A stretch of DNA of 64,000 nt from Microbulbifer agarilyticus (GTDB taxonomy: Bacteria > Pseudomonadota > Gammaproteobacteria > Pseudomonadales > Cellvibrionaceae). The stretch's first letter is position 1; each line of letters opens with the position of its first letter. The stretch covers positions 248,001 to 312,000 of the forward strand of contig NZ_JAIUZM010000001.1 of assembly GCF_020171345.1 (NCBI RefSeq). Reading direction: 5' to 3'. Both the position numbers and the translations under genes were made by a program. Positions 36,994 through 46,210 of the stretch are shown here, piece after piece. A model generated the notes under the pieces. That model saw only the letters and a list, made by a program, of their open reading frames with translations, was not told the DNA's origin and made no database searches.

Positions 36994-37007
36994 TGACAGC
37001 GTTGTCA
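36994..37007 (-). promoter_or_regulatory. NagR-type operator before nagK
   Basis: The palindrome TGACAGCGTTGTCA, part of a longer symmetric ATGACA...TGTCAT, lies in the 462-nt gap between divergent nagK and the PstS-like gene. It is one of four sites sharing TGACARCGYTGTCA and is the expected control point of nagKBAP. No clear -35/-10 pair is visible around it. Confidence 0.82.
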
Positions 37008-37200
37008 TGTCTTTTTTCAAAAAACCTACAAAGAGTCAGACCAGTATATGCCTGTTTTACGAACCAACTGGTGGGAAAACAGCGAATTCCTCGCTAGGTG
37101 AGCAGACACACCGGAAGACAGTTCAAAGAATGACCACCCCACCTCCTAGGCTGCTCGCTGGCCAGTCCGGTGTATATGATGTGCTCCATGTTCCAATTGA

Positions 37201-37234
37201 CTGAAATAAATCTGTCACATTTTTCTGCGATAAA
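37201..37234 (+). promoter_or_regulatory. Pho box and -10 element before the PstS-like/OmpA gene
   Basis: CTGAAATAAATCTGTCAC (37201-37218) matches 16 of 18 positions of the PhoB consensus, two 7-bp direct repeats separated by AAAT. A -10-like GATAAA (37229-37234) lies 10 nt further on, the spacing at PhoB-activated promoters where the box replaces the -35. The start codon is 83 nt downstream. Activation under phosphate starvation is predicted. Confidence 0.72.
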
Positions 37235-37317
37235 GCGCGCGCCCGCAGCGCACGACAGGCAATGATTCGCCGCGCGGGACGTCTTTCGAGGAATCTAGTG
37301 AAGAGAGAGGAGACAGG

Positions 37318-38676
37318 ATGGAACTCAGTCAGACACACAAGGGAAAACTTACCGTCGCAGTACTGCTGCTTATCATAGCCCTGACGAGCCTACTGCTCAC
37401 CGGCGTCACAAAAGCCGCCGACAGCGGTGATGCGCGGGTACTGTTCCGCATGACGGGTTCCAATACCTTCGGCGCAGATCTGGCACCGGCACTGGTGAAA
37501 CAATATCTACACTCCCTCGGCGCCACCGATATCCGTCAACGCGGCCAGGGAGAAAAACACTGGATCGACGCACACCTGCAACATGAGCGGGTGGTTGTGC
37601 CGATAGTCGCCCTCGGCTCCAGTACCGGATTTAAGGCGCTCAATGGGGATAGCGCGGATATCGCTATGGCCTCACGCCGCGTGAAGGCAAAAGAAGTCGA
37701 AATGCTGGCCCGCCTTGGGGACTTTACCAGTGCCCAGGCGGAGCACGTGATCGGCCTGGATGCGCTGGTGATCACAGTGCACAAGGACAATCCCATCAAG
37801 CGACTGAGCCTTGCGCAACTGGCGCAAATCTACACAGGCGAGATCCGCAACTGGGCCCAACTGGGCGGTGATGACCAGCCCATTCGCCCGCTACATCGAG
37901 ACATTGAGTCTGGCACCCGCTCCACCTTCGACAGCGAAGTGTTTGGCGGCAGCCGCCCGGCCAAACCCTTTGTGTACGAAGTATCTGGCAACCAAGAAAT
38001 GCGCGACCTGGTCGTGCGGAACCCGGCCGCCATCGGCTACCTGCCATTCGCCGATGCTACAGGCTTACCTAAGGTCGCAATCAAATCTGGCGAACTGGCC
38101 GCGGTAGTGCCCAATCGCGGCATCATCGCAACCGAGGACTTTCCCCTCACCCGTCGGCTGTACCTGTACCGAAACCCGGGCCGCTTCAATCCGCAGGTCG
38201 ACGCCTTCCTGCACTTTGCAGAATCCCACGCCGGCCAGCGAATCGTCGAGGATATCGGCTTTATCAATTTGACGCCGGTTGCCTTACAGATGGCACCGTT
38301 TGCAAACGCGCCGGAAAATTACCGAACGCTGATGGAAAATGGATCGCGGCTCAGCATCTCGTTCCGCTTTGCCAACGGCAGTACCGAGCTCGACAACCGT
38401 GCATTGCGCGACCTGCACCGATTACGGGACTATATGTCTGAAGAAGAAAATCGCGACCTATCTCTGACGCTGGTGGGTTTTTCCGATCGCAAATCCAGCG
38501 AAACGATTTCCGACCTCATCTCCCGCTTCCGCGCGCTCAAGGTTCAGGGCGCCCTGCTGCGTGACCACCAGATGGGAGACAGCCAGATTATGTCGGTCGG
38601 TGCCTTCGCGCCGCTTACCGCCGATAGCGAGCAGGGACCAGTAAAAAACAGCCGCGTCGAAGTTTGGATTAATTAG
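37318..38676 (+). CDS. PstS-like phosphate-binding protein fused to an OmpA domain
   Basis: A 452-aa protein. A signal peptide (about residues 1-33, ending VTKA) is followed by a PstS-like periplasmic-binding domain to about residue 330, with the phosphate-contact-type motifs TGSNTF, DIAMASR, GLDALVITVHKDNP and SGTRSTFDSE. The last ~110 residues form an OmpA-like peptidoglycan-binding domain (SFRFANGSTELD ... NSRVEVWI). It would thus be a phosphate- or anion-binding protein held to the cell wall. GAGGAGACAGG before the ATG is a strong ribosome site. A Pho box precedes it. No pstCAB genes are nearby, so it may act as a phosphate scavenger or sensor; related fusions are known as substrate-binding/OmpA family proteins. 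Confidence 0.88.
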   Translation: MELSQTHKGKLTVAVLLLIIALTSLLLTGVTKAADSGDARVLFRMTGSNTFGADLAPALVKQYLHSLGATDIRQRGQGEKHWIDAHLQHERVVVPIVALGSSTGFKALNGDSADIAMASRRVKAKEVEMLARLGDFTSAQAEHVIGLDALVITVHKDNPIKRLSLAQLAQIYTGEIRNWAQLGGDDQPIRPLHRDIESGTRSTFDSEVFGGSRPAKPFVYEVSGNQEMRDLVVRNPAAIGYLPFADATGLPKVAIKSGELAAVVPNRGIIATEDFPLTRRLYLYRNPGRFNPQVDAFLHFAESHAGQRIVEDIGFINLTPVALQMAPFANAPENYRTLMENGSRLSISFRFANGSTELDNRALRDLHRLRDYMSEEENRDLSLTLVGFSDRKSSETISDLISRFRALKVQGALLRDHQMGDSQIMSVGAFAPLTADSEQGPVKNSRVEVWIN

Positions 38677-38734
38677 GCGGCCCTTTAGCACATGGCCTAT
38701 GCGGTGGCGTGGCACAGCAACTATATTTAACGCC

Positions 38735-39604
38735 ATGAACACCGCGATTTTGCCAAACAGAAACAGCTACTACGCACGCATCGCCACCCTGTTGCTTGCC
38801 CTGCTTCTGTTGTCGCTGTCCGGGTGTTCCAGTGTGCGCCTGGTTTACGGTCATCTCGACTGGTGGATGGACCGCACGCTGAATAAATATCTGAACCTGG
38901 AAGGCCCGCAAAAAGAACTTCTTTCCCAGCGGGTCGACGAATTCCACCGCTGGCATCGCCAGACGCAATTGCCGCGCTACGCCGACTACATGGAACAACT
39001 GGCGGCACAGGTTGATTCTCCCGACGCCAGTCCGGAAAACCTGAATAAAATTGAACAGCAGGTGGATGAGTTCTGGCACTCCTCCGTAATCATGCTGAGT
39101 GACCTGCTGCTGCCCATCCTGGTGGAGCTGGATGACAGTCAAATCAACCAGTTGTCCGAAAACGCGCGTGAAGAGCGGGAAAAGTCGCTAAAGAAATGGG
39201 ATAAGTCGCAGCGCAAACGCGAGAAGCAGTTTCGCAAACAAGCGGAACGCTGGCTGGGAGACCTCACCGCCGGGCAGCAAACCATGATCGACGAACAGGT
39301 GGCCAATACCAAGTTTGACCCCGCACGTCGAATTGCTCAGCGCGAACTCTGGACCAATACCTTCCTCGACACGTTACGCAACAAACCGCAAGGGTACGAA
39401 AACACACTGCGTGAATTGCTGATCGACCCGCAGGCACTGTGGCCAAAAGATTACCGCCAAATGCAGGATGCATTGCGCGACCAGGGGAGAGCGCTGGCCA
39501 CAGGGATATTGGAAAGCACCACTCCCGAGCAGCGCGCCCACATGAAAGAGACCCTGCTGGAATTCGCTTCCGACTTCCGCCACCTGGCGGCACAAAAACA
39601 CTGA
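38735..39604 (+). CDS. DUF6279-type lipoprotein
   Basis: About 289 aa from the ATG at 38735 (MNTAILPNRNSYYAR); an upstream in-frame ATG at 38699 is less likely. A signal peptide ends in the lipobox LSGC. The mature protein is strongly helical and charged, with VYGHLDWWMDRTLNKYLNL near the start and a K/R-rich stretch around EKSLKKWDKSQRKREKQFRKQ. This matches the DUF6279 family of gammaproteobacterial lipoproteins; function unknown. It begins 58 nt after the PstS-like/OmpA gene and may share its transcript. Confidence 0.82.
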   Translation: MNTAILPNRNSYYARIATLLLALLLLSLSGCSSVRLVYGHLDWWMDRTLNKYLNLEGPQKELLSQRVDEFHRWHRQTQLPRYADYMEQLAAQVDSPDASPENLNKIEQQVDEFWHSSVIMLSDLLLPILVELDDSQINQLSENAREEREKSLKKWDKSQRKREKQFRKQAERWLGDLTAGQQTMIDEQVANTKFDPARRIAQRELWTNTFLDTLRNKPQGYENTLRELLIDPQALWPKDYRQMQDALRDQGRALATGILESTTPEQRAHMKETLLEFASDFRHLAAQKH

Positions 39605-39838
39605 ATAGCAACACCAAGCAGTGGCCATACGCACCAGCCCCGCCCCCCGCCAATTAGCACTGAATGGACATTGCTACAGTCCGTTTCAGCTGCAACAAAT
39701 TTTCTGCCGAATCCCCGCGGATTTTGACGTTTTTTCTGTAAAAAAATTACTGAAAACATGACGGCTTCCACCCACTGCTGATAAGCTCCCGCTCCGAATT
39801 AAATCGCCAAATAGTTTGGATAGAGAAGAGGAAAGTCC

Positions 39839-41113
39839 GTGCGTATCGAAACAGCTCATCGCGACCAGCTGCAACAGTGGGAAAAAGACCTGGAGCAACA
39901 GTACCAGCGAATTTGCCAGCACAACCTGAGCCTGGACCTGACCCGCGGTAAACCGGCGGCAGACCAGCTTTCCCTTTCCGACAGCCTCGACGGCATTCTG
40001 ACCGGTGATTACCGTGCCCCTGATGGCACCGATACCCGCAATTACGGCGGCCTCGAAGGCATCGCCGCATCCCGCGAGCTGGGAGCGGATATCCTGCAGG
40101 TACCGTTTGAAGAAGTGCTCGCCGGCGGCAACAGCTCGCTGACTCTGATGTACCACGCGGTGCTCACCGGCTACCTATTCGGCTTTGCTGGCAACCAGCC
40201 GTGGAAAGACATGAGCGCGCCTAAGTTCCTGTGCCCGGTTCCCGGCTACGACCGCCACTTCACCATTTGTGAGCAGCTGGGTATCACTATGGACACCGTG
40301 CCCATGACCGCCACCGGTCCGGACATGGATGTACTGGAGCAAAAGATTCGCGAAGACGACCAGATCATTGGCCTGTGGTGTGTACCCAAGTTTTCCAACC
40401 CTACCGGCGTAACCTACGACGAGGACACCGTGAACCGCCTCGCGCAGCTGGGCAAGACTGCCAACCCGGGCTTCCGTATCTTCTGGGACAACGCCTACGC
40501 GATCCACGATCTGGACCACCAGGTAACCCTGCCCAATATCCGCGAAGCGGCACTGAGTAACGACACCGCTGACTCGGTGCTGCAGTTCGCTTCCACCTCC
40601 AAGGTGACCCACGCCGGCGCAGGTGTGGCCTTTGTAAGCGCGAGCCCGGCTAACCTGGCGTCGATCAAGCAGCAGATGTCTGCCATGACCATCGGCCCCG
40701 ACAAGGTGAACCAGCTGCGTCACTCGCGCCTGTTCCCGGAGCTGACCCAGCTGAAAGACCACATGCAAAAGCACGCAGAAATTCTGCGCCCGAAGTTTGC
40801 CTGTGTACTCGAGCACCTGGATAAAAACTTCATCGATACCGATCTGGGCGAATGGGAAAAACCGCAGGGCGGTTACTTTGTTTCCTTCAACACCCGTCCG
40901 GGCGTTGCCTCTGAAGTGATTCGCCTGTCCGCAGAAGCGGGCGTCAAGCTGACCCCGGCAGGCGCCACCTTCCCGTATGGCAAAGATCCGGAAAACACCA
41001 ATATCCGCATCGCCCCGAGCTTCCCGCCACTGGAAGAGCTGGACACGGCCATGGCGGTATTCACCCTGTGTGTGAAACTCGCCACCGTGCGCAAGGCGCT
41101 GGCCGACATCTGA
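39839..41113 (+). CDS. PLP-dependent class I aminotransferase (PF12897-like)
   Basis: A 424-aa protein starting with GTG behind GAGGAAAG. It is a fold-type I aminotransferase: NYGGLEGIAASRELGADIL near the N-terminus, CVPKFSNPTGVTY, IFWDNAYAIHDLDHQ with the cofactor-binding Asp/Tyr, STSKVTHAGAGVAF with the PLP lysine, and NIRIAPSFPP with the carboxylate-binding arginine. The N-terminal LDLTRGKPAADQLSLSD is typical of the PF12897 group, annotated variously as aspartate/alanine-type or regulator-like aminotransferase. The amino-acid substrate is not clear. Confidence 0.9.
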   Translation: MRIETAHRDQLQQWEKDLEQQYQRICQHNLSLDLTRGKPAADQLSLSDSLDGILTGDYRAPDGTDTRNYGGLEGIAASRELGADILQVPFEEVLAGGNSSLTLMYHAVLTGYLFGFAGNQPWKDMSAPKFLCPVPGYDRHFTICEQLGITMDTVPMTATGPDMDVLEQKIREDDQIIGLWCVPKFSNPTGVTYDEDTVNRLAQLGKTANPGFRIFWDNAYAIHDLDHQVTLPNIREAALSNDTADSVLQFASTSKVTHAGAGVAFVSASPANLASIKQQMSAMTIGPDKVNQLRHSRLFPELTQLKDHMQKHAEILRPKFACVLEHLDKNFIDTDLGEWEKPQGGYFVSFNTRPGVASEVIRLSAEAGVKLTPAGATFPYGKDPENTNIRIAPSFPPLEELDTAMAVFTLCVKLATVRKALADI

Positions 41114-41141
41114 TCGCCCAACGCACCCTTCATAAAAAAAT

Positions 41142-41168
41142 AAAAAAACCGGCAAATTGCCGGTTTTT
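41142..41168. terminator. Bidirectional terminator, aminotransferase / pyrB
   Basis: CCGGCA / TGCCGG (41149-41154, 41158-41163) with a 3-nt loop, flanked by a run of seven A and a run of seven T, between two convergent genes. Confidence 0.9.
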
Positions 41169-41208
41169 TTATGTCTGATTTTCTACGCAAGCATTAAATC
41201 TGCTTACG

Positions 41209-42225
41209 TCAGATCTGGTTCCGCCGCGTCTGCCAGGTAATCGGCCGCGCGTACTGATCCACCTTGTCTTCCACCCCAAGCAGCATCGCAAACAGGGCCA
41301 TACGCACCAGCAGGCCGTTGTCGGTCTGACGGAAAATGGCCAGGCTCGGGTGCTCGTTCAGGTCCGGGTCGAGTTCATTGGCTTCCGCGCGGGAATCCCG
41401 CGGCAGCGGATGCATGATGACCGTATTGGGCTCCGCGTGACGGGTGAAAATATCGCGGTTCAAACGGAAGCGCCCGCGATAGCGGTCCGCCTCTTCCTGG
41501 GATTCAAAGCGTTCTTCCTGGATGCGGGTAGAGTACACAATATCCACATGCTTGATGGACTGCTCCAGCTGGTCGGAAACCGTCACCTGGTGGCCGGCCT
41601 CACGCAGTTTTTCGATCACCGCCGGCGGCATGGCCAGCTCTTCCGGAGAAACAAATACCAGTTGTACGTTCTTAAACAGGCACAGCAGCTTGCACAGGGA
41701 GTGCACCGTGCGGCCGTATTTGAGGTCGCCGATCATGGCGATACGGAAGTTATCCAGTGAACCGCCCTTGCCTTCCAGCTCCTTGCGGATGGTGTACAGA
41801 TCGAGCAACGCCTGAGTGGGGTGTTCATTGGCACCGTCACCACCATTCACCACCGGCACCCGGCTGGCAGCGGCAAACTCGGCAACCGAGCCTGCCTGCG
41901 GGTGACGCATACAAATCACATCGGAATAGCCGGAAAGCACCCGCGCAGTGTCGTACAGGGACTCGCCCTTAGCCATGGCGCTGGCAGAAACCCCCACGGT
42001 CTCGCGCACGGTGCCGCCGAGCAAGTTGAAGGCGCAGCCGAAGCTTACCCGGGTGCGGGTGCTGGGCTCGAGAAACATATTGCCGAGGATTGCGCCCTCA
42101 AGTACGCGGGTCACTTTCTCCCGGCGCGCGTAAGGGACCATGGTGTCCGCTACGGTAAAGATTCGGTCGATGTCGCCACGCTCAAACTGGCTGACGGAAA
42201 GGATATTGGCGCCGATAAAGTCCAT
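41209..42225 (-). CDS. pyrB: Aspartate carbamoyltransferase catalytic chain
   Basis: A 338-aa enzyme joining carbamoyl phosphate and aspartate in pyrimidine synthesis. The carbamoyl-phosphate motif EPSTRTRVSF is intact. GDLKYGRTVHSL and HPLPRDSRAEANELD mark ATCase rather than ornithine carbamoyltransferase. It is longer than E. coli PyrB (311 aa). Neither pyrI nor a pyrC-like gene is adjacent, so the holoenzyme form cannot be inferred here. Confidence 0.95.
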   Translation of the reverse strand: MDFIGANILSVSQFERGDIDRIFTVADTMVPYARREKVTRVLEGAILGNMFLEPSTRTRVSFGCAFNLLGGTVRETVGVSASAMAKGESLYDTARVLSGYSDVICMRHPQAGSVAEFAAASRVPVVNGGDGANEHPTQALLDLYTIRKELEGKGGSLDNFRIAMIGDLKYGRTVHSLCKLLCLFKNVQLVFVSPEELAMPPAVIEKLREAGHQVTVSDQLEQSIKHVDIVYSTRIQEERFESQEEADRYRGRFRLNRDIFTRHAEPNTVIMHPLPRDSRAEANELDPDLNEHPSLAIFRQTDNGLLVRMALFAMLLGVEDKVDQYARPITWQTRRNQI

Positions 42226-42364
42226 TGATGCTCCACTTTATGCACAGGTTTGCGCCGGGATCGCCGGCGGCTTAGCGGGCGGTATTCTACGCGGCGGGCC
42301 CTGTTTGGAATAGTACGTCTGGACAAGTACGCCTTGAATAGTAGCTACAACTTAGCCCAGCAGC

Positions 42365-43816
42365 TCAGCCCAGCAGCGCGTCGCCCCAAGCTTCCAGTTG
42401 ATCCAACAGCGCATTGCGCTCCGGGTACTCCTCCCGCAGGCGCGCAATCTCCTCAAAGTACGGCTCCATGGTAATACTGGCGCCAAACTGGGGATCCGTC
42501 AGGCGCTGGTAGCGCCACTCTTCCCAGCGCTCCTGCTCCTCCTCGTTCAGGGTCTGCGGGAAATTGCGTGCGCGCAGGCGGAAGAGCAGCTCCGGCAGGC
42601 GCGCATCGGAAAATGGCACTTCTGCCGCCAGCGCTTCGGGGCCGCGGCTGGCCAGCGCATTGTGCAGCTGGCGGCAGGTATCGCGGTCGGCGTCGTTCAT
42701 AAAGCCGTCGTACAGCCGCGCCTCCACATCCTTTTTCGGGAACTCGCCATCGAGGAACACTTGGTGCAGTTTTTCCGTCAGGTCCAGGCCCTGCAGTGCC
42801 TGCCAGTTCACACGGCAGGCCTCCTTGTCGATCTTGAGTTCGGCCGCGCGCTCATCCGACAGCATATTGGCCGGTGCCAACACCGGGCAGCGGTTCATAT
42901 GGATCAGCTTCAGGCCCGCGGGCAGTTCCCCTTCTGCCAACTTGTCCCGCGCGGTGTACAGGCGCTCGCGCAGCGGCTCGGCATCCAGATCCAGAATCGG
43001 TTGCGGGTCCATGGCCAGGTTGGCACAGATGACCGCGTTGCGGTTCACCGGGTGCATGGCCAGAGGCAGCACGTAGGTCAGGTGGCCATGGCTGGCGGGC
43101 ACCTTGCCGGAGATATGCAGCAAGGGCTTACGCTCGCGCGGATTGAGGATCTTCGCCACTTCCTGCTTGCGACGCAGCTTGTACACATAATCGTAGAGTT
43201 TGGGCTGCTTCTCGCGAATCAGGCGCGCCATATCGATGGTGGCCTGCACATCGGAAAGCGCATCGTGCGCCCCTTCATGGCTGATGCCATTGGCCGCGGT
43301 CAGCTCTTCCAGGCGGAAGGAAGGTACCCGGGTACCGTCGGCGCCGTCGCGCTCAGGCCAGACGATGCCCTCGGGGCGCAGTGCATAGGTAAGGCGCACC
43401 ATATCAATGATGTCCCAGCGGCTGTTGCCGGACTTCCACTCGCGCTCGTAGGGGTCGAGCAGGTTGCGGTACAGGGTGTGGCGGGTCACCTCATCGTCAA
43501 AACGCAGGCTGTTGTAGCCCACGCCACAGGTACCCGGCGCCCCCAGTTCATCGAGGATCTTCCGGATAAAATCGATTTCCGGCAGACCTTCCGCAAACGC
43601 CTTCTGCGGTGCCAGCCCAGTCACCAGCGCCGCCATGGGCTGGGGCAGGCAGTCACTGGTGGGCTTGGCATAAATCATCAGCGGGTCACCGACGATATTC
43701 AGGTCCTCATCGGTGCGAATACCGGCGAACTGAGAGGGTTTATCCGCACCCGGGTCGACGCCCCAGGTCTCGTAATCGTGCCAGTACAGTGTGGTGCCAG
43801 ACGGCTTGCCGGACAT
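42365..43816 (-). CDS. sbcB: Exodeoxyribonuclease I
   Basis: A 483-aa 3'-to-5' single-strand DNA exonuclease acting in recombination and mismatch repair. The DEDDh nuclease domain begins with WHDYETWGVDP (Asp and Glu of motif I), continues with GYNSLRFDDEV, and has HDALSDVQATIDMARLI with the third-motif His and Asp. The SH3-like and helical C-terminal parts are present. It is a single gene, divergent from argS. Confidence 0.95.
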   Translation of the reverse strand: MSGKPSGTTLYWHDYETWGVDPGADKPSQFAGIRTDEDLNIVGDPLMIYAKPTSDCLPQPMAALVTGLAPQKAFAEGLPEIDFIRKILDELGAPGTCGVGYNSLRFDDEVTRHTLYRNLLDPYEREWKSGNSRWDIIDMVRLTYALRPEGIVWPERDGADGTRVPSFRLEELTAANGISHEGAHDALSDVQATIDMARLIREKQPKLYDYVYKLRRKQEVAKILNPRERKPLLHISGKVPASHGHLTYVLPLAMHPVNRNAVICANLAMDPQPILDLDAEPLRERLYTARDKLAEGELPAGLKLIHMNRCPVLAPANMLSDERAAELKIDKEACRVNWQALQGLDLTEKLHQVFLDGEFPKKDVEARLYDGFMNDADRDTCRQLHNALASRGPEALAAEVPFSDARLPELLFRLRARNFPQTLNEEEQERWEEWRYQRLTDPQFGASITMEPYFEEIARLREEYPERNALLDQLEAWGDALLG

Positions 43817-43955
43817 GTCTTTCCCCTGAATCCTTCAACTGCGCGCCATGTTACCTCAGCTCGCGTGCACCGCGCAGGTTGCAAAGCCTTCGCCGCCCAT
43901 TAAAATCCCGCCTTCTTCTATATTGTCCAGAACGTCCACGGGATAACGCCCACCT

Positions 43956-45692
43956 ATGAATATTCGCCAGCAACTTAACGACATTTTCCAGACCGCCATG
44001 ACCAACGCGGGCATTCCCGCGGAGTGCAGCCCGGCGGTCGCCCCGGCCAAAAAGGCGGGCTTTGGCGACTATCAGGCCAACGGTGCTATGGCCGCCGCCA
44101 AGAAAGTGGGCACCAACCCACGCGAGCTGGCGGCCAAGATCATCGACAACCTGGGCGAGCAGCCCATGATCGAGAAGGTCGAGGTCGCCGGCCCCGGCTT
44201 TATCAACATTCACCTGAAGGAAGCCTGGCTGGGCGAAACCCTTGCGGCCGCGCGCGCCGATGAGCGCCTGAACATCGCCGCTGTCGCCAGCCCCGAAACC
44301 GTGGTACTGGATTACTCCCACCCCAACCTCGCCAAAGAGATGCACGTGGGCCACCTGCGCACCACCATCATCGGCGACGCCCTCGCCCGTCTGCTGGAGT
44401 TCCAGGGGCACAAGGTGGTTCGCCAGAACCATATGGGCGACTGGGGCACCCAGTTCGGCATGCTGCTGGCCCACCTGGCGGACCAGATGGAAAACCAGGA
44501 CGCGGAAGTGGCCCTGGCGGACCTGGAAGTCTTCTACCGTGAAGCCAAGGTGCGCTTCGACGAGGAGGAAGGCTTTGCCGACCGCGCCCGCGAATACGTG
44601 GTGAAACTGCAGGGTGGCGATGCCGACTGCCTGAAACTGTGGCAGCGCTTTATCGACATCTCCATCAGCCACGCGGAAGAAATCTACCAGAAGCTGGGTG
44701 TCACCCTGAAGCGGGAAGACGTATACGCCGAGAGCCAGTACAACGACGACCTGCCGGTACTGGTGAAAGACCTGCTGGACCGCGGTATCGCGGTGGAAGA
44801 CCAGGGCGCGATTGTGGCCTTCCTGCCGGAAATGGCCGACAAGGAAGGCAACCCGAGCGTGGTGATCATCCAGAAAAAAGGCGGCGGCTACCTCTATGCC
44901 ACCACCGACCTAGCGGCCATCCGCTATCGCGCCAATGCCCTGAACGCCAACCGCATCCTGTACGTGGTGGACGCGCGCCAGTCCCTGCACCTGCAGCAGG
45001 CCTTTACCGTGTCACGCAAAGCCGGTTACATCGCCGACAGCCAGACGCTGGAACACTGCGCCTTCGGAACCATGATGGGCGACGACGGCAAGCCGTTTAA
45101 AACCCGTAGCGGTGGCACCGTGAAACTGGCCGCCCTGCTGGACGAAGCCGTTGAACGCGCCACCGCACTGGTCGCCGGCAAGAACCCGGAGCTGAGTACC
45201 GAGGAGCAGGCCGAGATCGGCCGCGTGGTCGGTATCGGCGCGGTGAAGTACGCGGACCTGAGCAAGACCCGCACCAACGATTACGTATTCAACTGGAATG
45301 CGATGCTGGCATTTGAGGGCAACACCGCACCTTACCTGCAGTATGCCTACACCCGTGTACGCAGCATCTTCCGTCGCGCCGGCGTTGAGCCATCCGCGCT
45401 GACCGGTACCATTACCCTGGGTACCGATGCGGAGCGCGCACTGGCCATCAAACTGAATCAATTTGGTGAAGTACTGGATCAGGTGGCGAAAGACACCTTC
45501 CCGCACGTGCTGTGTACTTACCTGTATGAGTTGGCCAGCGCCTACATGGCCTTCTACGAGGCTTGCCCGGTACTGAAAGAAGGTGTGACGGAAGAAGAGA
45601 AGCAGAGCCGGCTGCAGTTGTGTGACCTAGTGGCGCGCACCCTGTCTACCGGCCTGGGCCTGCTGGGTATCGAGACACTCGAGAAAATGTAA
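43956..45692 (+). CDS. argS: Arginyl-tRNA synthetase
   Basis: A 578-aa class I synthetase that charges tRNA-Arg. The N-terminal Add1 domain (residues 1-90) recognises the tRNA D-loop. The ATP-binding motif reads HVGH within [17 protein letters not shown], and the KMSKS loop is the degenerate form usual for ArgRS (FKTRSGG). The C-terminal anticodon-binding DALR domain runs to the end ([14 protein letters not shown]). Complete. Confidence 0.97.
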   Translation: MNIRQQLNDIFQTAMTNAGIPAECSPAVAPAKKAGFGDYQANGAMAAAKKVGTNPRELAAKIIDNLGEQPMIEKVEVAGPGFINIHLKEAWLGETLAAARADERLNIAAVASPETVVLDYSHPNLAKEMHVGHLRTTIIGDALARLLEFQGHKVVRQNHMGDWGTQFGMLLAHLADQMENQDAEVALADLEVFYREAKVRFDEEEGFADRAREYVVKLQGGDADCLKLWQRFIDISISHAEEIYQKLGVTLKREDVYAESQYNDDLPVLVKDLLDRGIAVEDQGAIVAFLPEMADKEGNPSVVIIQKKGGGYLYATTDLAAIRYRANALNANRILYVVDARQSLHLQQAFTVSRKAGYIADSQTLEHCAFGTMMGDDGKPFKTRSGGTVKLAALLDEAVERATALVAGKNPELSTEEQAEIGRVVGIGAVKYADLSKTRTNDYVFNWNAMLAFEGNTAPYLQYAYTRVRSIFRRAGVEPSALTGTITLGTDAERALAIKLNQFGEVLDQVAKDTFPHVLCTYLYELASAYMAFYEACPVLKEGVTEEEKQSRLQLCDLVARTLSTGLGLLGIETLEKM

Positions 45693-45722
45693 CTCGAGGA
45701 AAAAGATGTAACGAAAACGGCC

Positions 45723-45962
45723 TCAGGCACTTTCCCTGGAAAGTGCCTGCTGCAACACCTGCTGGGCACTGGCGAGATCGGCGTCGCGGATCAGCCAGAG
45801 CTCGGAATGCCAGTTCAGGTTCCCCGCCCCAAAACCGTGTCCGCCCTGTGCAGACTCTACCCGCGTTTTCTGCGTCAAAACCGAATAGCCCGCAGACTGC
45901 AAAAGATTCTGCAGATAGCTGCCCAGTAGTTGATCGTCCGTGGTGTAAATTTTTCGCGCCAT
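45723..45962 (-). CDS. Small DUF2007-type protein
   Basis: 79 aa from the ATG at 45962 (MARKIYTTDDQLLGSYL). The frame stays open upstream, but that part has no conserved look. The pattern of an N-terminal YTTxxxLxAxxxxxxLxxAGI-like stretch, a central region with GNLNWHSELWL, and a terminal AQQVLQQ is that of the DUF2007 'putative signal-transducing' family, a PII-like small fold. No signal peptide. Function unknown. It is convergent with argS and downstream of a diguanylate cyclase gene on the same strand. Confidence 0.75.
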   Translation of the reverse strand: MARKIYTTDDQLLGSYLQNLLQSAGYSVLTQKTRVESAQGGHGFGAGNLNWHSELWLIRDADLASAQQVLQQALSRESA

Positions 45963-46210
45963 GATGCGAGTGAGTAACCTTGCAATCCCTGCTCGGCGGA
46001 CTTTTGGTCCGACTACGAGACGTCCCCAAATTCTGAAATGATATTTCATGGAATTTGCCATTCCCCGCCAGGAATCCAGTGTCCCTTTCTGGCACCGGCG
46101 TGCAAATCGGAATGGCATAATGAAAAGATAGACTAGAGGGGGAGGAGGCGCCGCGTGATGAAGATGAAATACGCGGCACTAATCACGCTCTGACGCTTTT
46201 TTCTTTGCGT

